Source: JAAYAY01 sp964429355 (GTDB lineage Bacteria > Planctomycetota > Planctomycetia > Pirellulales > Thermoguttaceae). From it: a stretch of 10,745 nt of DNA. The notes beneath the pieces are model-generated. The model was not told the DNA's origin and ran no database searches. It was given only the letters and a program-made list of their open reading frames with translations. Below, piece by piece: positions 6,223-10,745 of this stretch. The stretch's first letter is position 1. The number at the start of each line of letters is the position of its first letter. The DNA is taken from NCBI GenBank assembly GCA_964429355.1, contig CAYSCH010000325.1, forward strand, positions 1 to 10,745, given 5' to 3'. Made by a program: the position numbers and the translations under genes.

Positions 6223-7022
6223 AACTGATCACCTCTCTCGATGATCCCCGAGTAGCTCCCTACCGCAATCTCCGTGAGCGGACTCTTCGTGGCGAGAACC
6301 TGTTCATCGCCGAGGCGGCGCTGGTCGTCCGTCGCCTGATCGAAAGCGATTACCAGGTCCAGTCGATCCTGGCTACCGAAGAACATGCCGCGGGGCTCAA
6401 GCCCTTGGTAGACGACAAGGTACCGATCTACGTGGCCGAGCGGTCGCTGATGGCCGAGATCGTCGGATTTCCGTTTCATCGTGGGGCGTTGGCTGTCGGC
6501 CGGCGTCACGAGTCGCCGACCATCGACGCGGTGATGGAGCGACTCAAAGCGAAGCCGCAATGGACGCTGGTTGTCTGTCCCGAGGCCACGCAGGCGGAGA
6601 ATCTGGGAATGGTATTCCGGACGGCCGCTGCGTTCGGCATCGACGCGGTCGTGATCGGTCCCAAGAGTTGCGATCCATTCTGCCGCCGCGCCCTGCGGAC
6701 GTCGATGGGCAACGTGCTCCGCGTACCGTTTGTCCGATCCAGCGACCTGGCAGCCGACCTGAGAACGCTCCGGGAACGCTACGGCGTGCAACTCGCTGCC
6801 ACGGTGCTGGCCGACGACGCCGAACTCCTCCCACAGGTTGACTGGCCCGAGCGTGTGGGCCTCATGCTGGGCAACGAATTTGCAGGGCTCACTGGCGAGT
6901 GGCTGGACCTGTGCGATCACAAGATCACGATCCCGATGGCGGCGGGAACCGACTCGCTTAACCTGGGCGTGGCGGCGGGCGTGTTTGTCTATGAGCGGAT
7001 GCGCAGTCTACTCGCGAAGTGA
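6219..7022 (+). CDS. SpoU/TrmH-family RNA 2'-O-methyltransferase
   Basis: A 267-residue S-adenosylmethionine-dependent methyltransferase of the SPOUT superfamily that methylates a ribose 2'-OH in rRNA or tRNA. The three SpoU motifs are intact: motif 1 ENLGMVFRTAAAFG (127-140) with Asn128 and the catalytic Arg134, motif 2 VGLMLGNEFAGL (213-224) with Glu220, and motif 3 ITIPMAAGTDSLNLGVAAG (236-254) with Ser246 and Asn248. The N-terminal 90 residues (ITSLDDPRV..., FIAEAALVVRRLI) match the substrate-binding domain of TrmH/RlmB/TsnR-like proteins, so the protein is full length. An in-frame stop at 6195-6197 and the lack of another ATG fix the start at 6219, although no Shine-Dalgarno is visible. 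The alpha-galactosidase gene follows after 36 nt. Which nucleotide is methylated cannot be told, so no gene symbol is given. Confidence 0.9.
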   Translation: MQLITSLDDPRVAPYRNLRERTLRGENLFIAEAALVVRRLIESDYQVQSILATEEHAAGLKPLVDDKVPIYVAERSLMAEIVGFPFHRGALAVGRRHESPTIDAVMERLKAKPQWTLVVCPEATQAENLGMVFRTAAAFGIDAVVIGPKSCDPFCRRALRTSMGNVLRVPFVRSSDLAADLRTLRERYGVQLAATVLADDAELLPQVDWPERVGLMLGNEFAGLTGEWLDLCDHKITIPMAAGTDSLNLGVAAGVFVYERMRSLLAK

Positions 7023-7058
7023 CGCCCGGAACCGTCGACAGCGATCAAGGAACCGAAC

Positions 7059-8957
7059 ATGAAACGCGTCTTCTTGTCCCTGGCCGCCGTTCTGATGACC
7101 GTGTCCTGTGCAGCGGATGACTCCAGCACCTCTGAGCTTGTTCTCAGCCCCCAGTTCAGCCTGGCAACGCTTCAGGAGATGCCGCGTCCAGACGTCGATG
7201 GTCTGCGTCTTCACCGGCAGGATTACCCGTCCGAGGACGCCGTCGAGTGGCAGGTTCGCTTGCAGGCTCCGGCGGATGGCAGCTCGATGCTGTATGAGGG
7301 CTGGCGATCCGCGGAGTTTGTCGTGCAATTTCCGGAGGCTGAAGATATCGTACTGCACTGGAGCAAGGGGAGCCATGCGGAAGCCGCGGATTTCCAGCCT
7401 CGTGAGCAGGGGTTAGCAGCGGGCGAGCCCTTTGGACTGGAGTCGTTCGGCGGGCGGTCTTCCGATGGCGCGATGCCCTACTTCAATCTGGCAGTCGAGG
7501 GGGGCGGGCTGATCGTGGCGATCGGCTGGTCCGGCGACTGGAAGGCGTCGTTCGAAGGGCTCGGTGCCGGCCGCGTTCGCGTTGCCGCCGGACTGAAACG
7601 ATCGCGGTTCAGGCTCCCCGCGGGCGAAGAAGTGCGGCTGCCCTCGGTACTGATCATGAGCTATCGCGGCAATTGGCTCGACGGGCAGAACCGGTTCCGC
7701 CGCCTGCTGCTGCACCACTTCACACCCGGCGGCCACGGGCCGATGGAATTGATGCCGGTGGCCGCCAGCGTTCACGGCATGATTGGCTTCAATGCCACGA
7801 CGGAGGAGAATCTCACCGCGTTGGCCGCCGACATTGCAGCGCTGAAACTGCCGCTGGACACGTTCTGGCTGGATGCCGGGTGGACGGAGGGAGGCTTTCC
7901 CACCGGACAGGGAAACCTGAACTCCGATCCGGCGCGATTTTCCCGTGGGCTCGGGCCGGTGGGCCAAGCGGCCAGCACGGCAGGAATGCGATTCCTGGCT
8001 TGGTTCGAACCGGAACGGGCCATGCGAGGCACCTGGCTCGACCGTGAGCATCCGGACTGGCTGCTCTTACCGAGCGGCACACCGGCGGAACTGCGCTATA
8101 TGGAAAACGACGGCTTCCGACTGCTCGATCTGGGCAACCCCGCGGCCCGCGCCTGGGCCCTGGAGACGGTTTCGAACCATATCCGCGAAGGGCGCATTGC
8201 GGTCTACCGGCAGGATTTCAACGAGTATCCTGCGTTCTTCTGGAACACGGATGAACCGGCCGAGGAAGTCGGACTGCGCGAGATCCGCCACGTGGCCGGG
8301 CTTTACGATTTTCTGGATGAGCTCGTCCGGCGGCACCCTGGCCTGATCCTCGACAACTGCGCCAGCGGCGGCAGGCGGCTCGATTTCGAGATGATGCGGC
8401 GTTGTGTCGTACTGTGGCGGAGCGATAGTTGCTGGGGAGAGAAGTCGTTCCCTCGCAACGTGCAGGCGATGACGCACGGGCTTTCCCTCTGGTTGCCATT
8501 GCACGGTCTGGGGGCCGCCGGCGCCGACGAGGTGTCATTCCGGAGCGGAATGGGGGCATGCGCAAGCTACGCGATCAACTTCCGCGACCCGCAGGCCGTG
8601 GTGAATCTCCGCCGGCACCTGGAACGCTACCTCCCGGTGCGCCACTTGTTCTTGGGCGACTACTATCCGCTGACCGAGTGGAGCGACGACCCGGACCGCT
8701 GGCTCGCTTTCCAGTTTCACAACCCCGAAAAAGACGAAGGAATCGTGCAGGCCTTTCGCAGTGCGACCCCGCCGCGGGAGAATTGCCGGCTGAAGTTGCA
8801 CGGCCTCGATCCCGCCAAACAGTACACGATTATCGATTGGGACAACGCGGACGCCCAGGGCAGCCTCAACGGATCGGAGCTTATGGAGAATGGGCTGGAG
8901 ATTCGTGACCAGGGCGGCCACGGAGCGGTGGTCCTCCACTACACGTCGGGGCCGTAG
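7059..8957 (+). CDS. secreted GH36-type (clan GH-D) alpha-galactosidase
   Basis: A 632-residue glycoside hydrolase predicted to release alpha-linked galactose. The N-terminus MKRVFLSLAAVLMTVSCAA is a signal peptide; TVSC is a weak lipobox (Thr at -3), so lipoprotein or ordinary cleavage are both possible. Residues about 30-225 form the beta-sandwich typical of GH36. The TIM barrel follows, with FWLDAGW (269-275), LAWFEPERAM (313-322) and HPDWLL (331-336). The likely nucleophile is Asp386 in VYRQDFNEY, with DNCASGGRRLDFEMM (432-446) and the likely acid/base Asp456 in LWRSDSCWG. A C-terminal beta domain completes the fold. The protein is full length. AAGGAA at 7047-7052 supports ATG 7059. The gene lies 36 nt after the methyltransferase and converges with a sulfatase gene. 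Other GH36 activities (alpha-N-acetylgalactosaminidase, for example) are possible. Confidence 0.85.
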   Translation: MKRVFLSLAAVLMTVSCAADDSSTSELVLSPQFSLATLQEMPRPDVDGLRLHRQDYPSEDAVEWQVRLQAPADGSSMLYEGWRSAEFVVQFPEAEDIVLHWSKGSHAEAADFQPREQGLAAGEPFGLESFGGRSSDGAMPYFNLAVEGGGLIVAIGWSGDWKASFEGLGAGRVRVAAGLKRSRFRLPAGEEVRLPSVLIMSYRGNWLDGQNRFRRLLLHHFTPGGHGPMELMPVAASVHGMIGFNATTEENLTALAADIAALKLPLDTFWLDAGWTEGGFPTGQGNLNSDPARFSRGLGPVGQAASTAGMRFLAWFEPERAMRGTWLDREHPDWLLLPSGTPAELRYMENDGFRLLDLGNPAARAWALETVSNHIREGRIAVYRQDFNEYPAFFWNTDEPAEEVGLREIRHVAGLYDFLDELVRRHPGLILDNCASGGRRLDFEMMRRCVVLWRSDSCWGEKSFPRNVQAMTHGLSLWLPLHGLGAAGADEVSFRSGMGACASYAINFRDPQAVVNLRRHLERYLPVRHLFLGDYYPLTEWSDDPDRWLAFQFHNPEKDEGIVQAFRSATPPRENCRLKLHGLDPAKQYTIIDWDNADAQGSLNGSELMENGLEIRDQGGHGAVVLHYTSGP

Positions 8958-9053
8958 CTACCCACGATCGATGATTCCGGCATAGGCTCCAAGCGATCCC
9001 GACACGACGACGGAGTTTCCCGGCAGCATGGGTGTGCGCCATGCGTGATCCTG
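8958..9053. other. 96-nt convergent intergenic gap between alpha-galactosidase and sulfatase genes
   Basis: No clear hairpin-plus-T-tract terminator is seen for either gene. On the minus strand the gap is exactly 31 open codons in the sulfatase frame, beyond its TGA stop, ending at TAG 8958-8960. The translation includes NSVVVSGSLGAYAGIIDRG, which looks protein-like, but the length is within chance expectation for this base composition. Confidence 0.4.
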
Positions 9054-10547
9054 TCACTTCCCCTGAAACGGCCTCGGCTCGACGTCGTTGGACAGCAGGT
9101 CTGTCGCCAACGGGTCGTTGTGACGCTCTGCAAATTCCGCCAATCGAGCCCGGTGTTCCAGGAGCGTCTGGCGGTATTCCGCTTCGCCCGCCAGGTTCAC
9201 CGTTTCCAGCGGATCCGTCTCCAGGTCGTACAAGGCTTCGCGCCGAACGCCGTGCTCGTAGACACAGTACTTGTACCTGTCCGTTCGGACCATCCGCCCT
9301 TCCATGGTCGGCCGGATGCCGTCGACCTCGCCCGTCTGCGACATGTTGTTCTGCGACACCACGTAGTCCGGCCATTCTCCGACGGGCTGCCCCAAGGCCA
9401 GGGGCAGGAAACTGCATCCCGGCAGGGCCGGCGACTGCTCGATTCCTGCGCATGCCAACATGGTCGGCAGGATGTCGATTCCAGTGTTGATCAGCTTGTC
9501 GGAGGTTGCCGAAGCCGTCTTGCCCTTCCAGCGTGCGATCAAGGGAACCCGGACCGATTCGTCATAGAACACGGTCTTCTGATTGAATCGATGAGCGCCC
9601 GTGCAATCGCCGTGATCGCTGGTGAGGATCACCAGCGTATTCTCCTCGGCACCCGCCGTGTGCAGTGCGTCCAGGACTTTGGCGATCTCGCCGTCGACCT
9701 TCTCGACCATGCGGTAGTAGCCCCATCGCTGCTTCCGCCAATCCTCGGCGGTGAAGTTGCCGACGGGGAAAAGGCCGTCGTCGACCTGGTAGGCCCGCCG
9801 GATGAAGACCATGCCGTCGGGCTCGTTTTTCGGCACTTCCAGATTGACAGGGACCGGCGGCAGTTGGGAGGAAGGGGGCGGAGTGCCGATTTCGCCGCAT
9901 GAGAGCTGTTGCTCACGTCCCGCGGCGCGGCGAGCCCACTCGCAGATATTGTGCGGATTCAGAAGACTCACGACCAATAAAAACGGCTTGTCATGCTCGC
10001 GCTGCAGAAACTCGACCGCCGCGCGTGACACGCGTGCGTCGTAATTGTCGCTCTGCCGAGGTTTGGCGGCCTTCTTGCTGTTCAGGATTTCGAAACCGTG
10101 AGAGCCGGGATCCTTCTCATCAAGGCACAGGTGCCACTTTCCGCTGTAGGCGGTTGCATATCCGGCGTTGCGGAAATAGGTCCCCATGCAAACGAACTCG
10201 GGAGCCAAACGACCGCTTGCGGGTTTGGCATTCATGGTCACCCCGGTTTCGTGCGGATAACGGCCGGTGAACAGCGAATTGCGCAGCGGCATGCACAAGG
10301 GGTTGCTTGAGTAGGCCCGTGTGAAGAGCATCCCCTCGGCGGCCAGCTTGTCCATGGCAGGCGTATGGATGTACTCACTGCCCATTCGGCAGCTCATCAC
10401 ATCGGCCGACTGCTGATCGGTCATGATGAACAAAATGTTCGGCCGGTCGGCGGAAATCGCTGACCTAGTATGTGTCGCCGTCAGCAAAGCGGTCCCGGCG
10501 ACCATCCACAAAACGGCGTGCCAGTTTCCGGAACACAGTCTCCCCAT
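9054..10547 (-). CDS. secreted type I (formylglycine-dependent) sulfatase
   Basis: A 497-residue arylsulfatase-family enzyme that removes sulfate esters, probably from a sulfated polysaccharide. The start ATG at 10547 is chosen over an upstream ATG at 10658 because GGAGGG (10552-10557) precedes it and the protein then begins with a signal peptide (hydrophobic 11-25, cleavage near residue 33). Catalytic features are in order: ILFIMTDQQ with metal ligands Asp44 and Gln45, the CxPxR signature CMPLRNSLFTGR with Cys85 as the residue converted to formylglycine and Arg89, GKWHL with Lys137 and His139, NPHN with His199, TSDHGD with metal ligands Asp311 and His312, and Lys324. A C-terminal RTDRYKYCVYEHG and LYDLETDPLETVNLA (about 421-453) is typical of the family. 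A maturase (FGE) is needed but is not in this window. It lies downstream of a GH99-like gene on the same strand. Confidence 0.95.
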   Translation of the reverse strand: MGRLCSGNWHAVLWMVAGTALLTATHTRSAISADRPNILFIMTDQQSADVMSCRMGSEYIHTPAMDKLAAEGMLFTRAYSSNPLCMPLRNSLFTGRYPHETGVTMNAKPASGRLAPEFVCMGTYFRNAGYATAYSGKWHLCLDEKDPGSHGFEILNSKKAAKPRQSDNYDARVSRAAVEFLQREHDKPFLLVVSLLNPHNICEWARRAAGREQQLSCGEIGTPPPSSQLPPVPVNLEVPKNEPDGMVFIRRAYQVDDGLFPVGNFTAEDWRKQRWGYYRMVEKVDGEIAKVLDALHTAGAEENTLVILTSDHGDCTGAHRFNQKTVFYDESVRVPLIARWKGKTASATSDKLINTGIDILPTMLACAGIEQSPALPGCSFLPLALGQPVGEWPDYVVSQNNMSQTGEVDGIRPTMEGRMVRTDRYKYCVYEHGVRREALYDLETDPLETVNLAGEAEYRQTLLEHRARLAEFAERHNDPLATDLLSNDVEPRPFQGK

Positions 10548-10551
10548 GTCA

Positions 10552-10557
10552 CCCTCC
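10552..10557 (-). promoter_or_regulatory. Shine-Dalgarno that decides the sulfatase start
   Basis: GGAGGG on the minus strand lies 4 nt before ATG 10547. It supports this start and a protein beginning directly with its signal peptide, rather than an N-terminal extension of 37 residues from ATG 10658 that would overlap the end of the upstream gene. Confidence 0.75.
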
Positions 10558-10632
10558 GTTGCTGCCAGTGCCAGACAGGTCGTTTCAGTATGGTTGCCTT
10601 TCGGGTCATGGCTGAACGGGTCCGAACAGCCA

Positions 10633-10745
10633 TCATTGGGCAGCGGGGCCGGAACCAAACACTTCTCGGACAGCCTCGAGGTATTTCATGCCATGGACGG
10701 TGTCGGGCTCCAGGTAGCTGCCTTCGGTCCACTCATTCCAGCAGT
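10633..10745 (-). CDS. C-terminal end of a GH99-like/WbsX-like TIM-barrel protein (truncated by window edge)
   Basis: Only the last 36 complete codons are visible, ending with TGA at 10633-10635; the rest is beyond the right edge. The reading is CWNEWTEGSYLEPDTVHG followed by MKYLEAVREVFGSGPAAQ. The motif W-N-E-W-x-E-G-x-x-L-E-P-D followed by a YLEA(I/V)R.VF helix is characteristic of the C-terminal barrel strands of glycosyl hydrolase family 99-like (WbsX-type) domains and related planctomycete glycosidase-like proteins. The sulfatase start follows 85 nt later on the same strand, so the two may be cotranscribed and act on the same glycan. The assignment rests on a short stretch, and other TIM-barrel glycosidase families such as GH71 remain possible. 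Confidence 0.6.
   Translation of the reverse strand, partial: CWNEWTEGSYLEPDTVHGMKYLEAVREVFGSGPAAQ

Noticed and set aside
6108..6920. 270-residue minus-strand open frame opposite the methyltransferase
   Set aside because: The plus-strand protein has all three SpoU motifs. The antisense product is Arg/Gln/His-rich with no motif, so it is a shadow.
8881..9453. 190-residue minus-strand open frame spanning the convergent gap
   Set aside because: It overlaps the ends of two real genes in other frames and is low-complexity Arg/Gly/Ala-rich, so it is not a gene.
9045..9902. 285-residue plus-strand open frame opposite the sulfatase
   Set aside because: The minus strand encodes a complete sulfatase with all catalytic residues; the plus frame is its complement and shows no family features.
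10548..10658. Longer sulfatase start at ATG 10658
   Set aside because: It would place 37 hydrophilic residues before the signal peptide and overlap the stop region of the upstream gene; ATG 10547 has a good ribosome binding site.

Overview
The window is high-GC bacterial DNA, most likely from a planctomycete (Pirellulales-like). This is inferred from the gene content: a PQQ-like beta-propeller protein, a secreted formylglycine sulfatase, a secreted GH36-type alpha-galactosidase, a GH99-like fragment with a WNEWTEG motif, an elongated CsrA, and an A-rich intergenic element built on GAAATCCGAAACACGAAAT-type units. No rRNA, tRNA, CRISPR array, transposase or phage gene was seen. Coding density is high, and the window cuts a gene at each end.

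Left block (1-3421, plus strand): the 3' part of a beta-propeller gene, a compact AMP-ligase-like gene (879-1979) and an aldehyde dehydrogenase-superfamily gene (1979-3421). They are separated by 2 nt and by a TGATG overlap, so they look like one translationally coupled operon. The ligase and dehydrogenase have the sizes and order of partners expected of an ATP-driven carboxylate activation and reduction pair, similar in layout to LuxE/LuxC but with no luciferase. This is the least understood part of the window and the best candidate for an undescribed pathway.

A 168-nt gap (3422-3589) holds an A-rich imperfect inverted-repeat element. It is followed by a small two-helix membrane protein (DUF3311-like, 3590-3808) and a sodium:solute symporter (3805-5412). 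These two overlap by 4 nt and probably form a transporter pair.

Middle block: a minus-strand csrA-type gene (5462-5938) converges on the symporter. Its 158-residue product has a normal CsrA domain followed by an extension that partly repeats the CsrA strand pattern. A CsrA-like recognition sequence overlaps its own ribosome binding site. A 280-nt divergent intergenic region with two short palindromes separates it from a SpoU/TrmH-family RNA 2'-O-methyltransferase (6219-7022). A 14-bp tandem duplication sits over the start of that methyltransferase.

Right block: a secreted GH36-type alpha-galactosidase (7059-8957, plus) faces a minus-strand group made of a GH99-like fragment (10633-10745) followed by a secreted sulfatase (9054-10547). 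Together they suggest breakdown of a galactose-containing, possibly sulfated, polysaccharide. The substrate is inferred, not shown.
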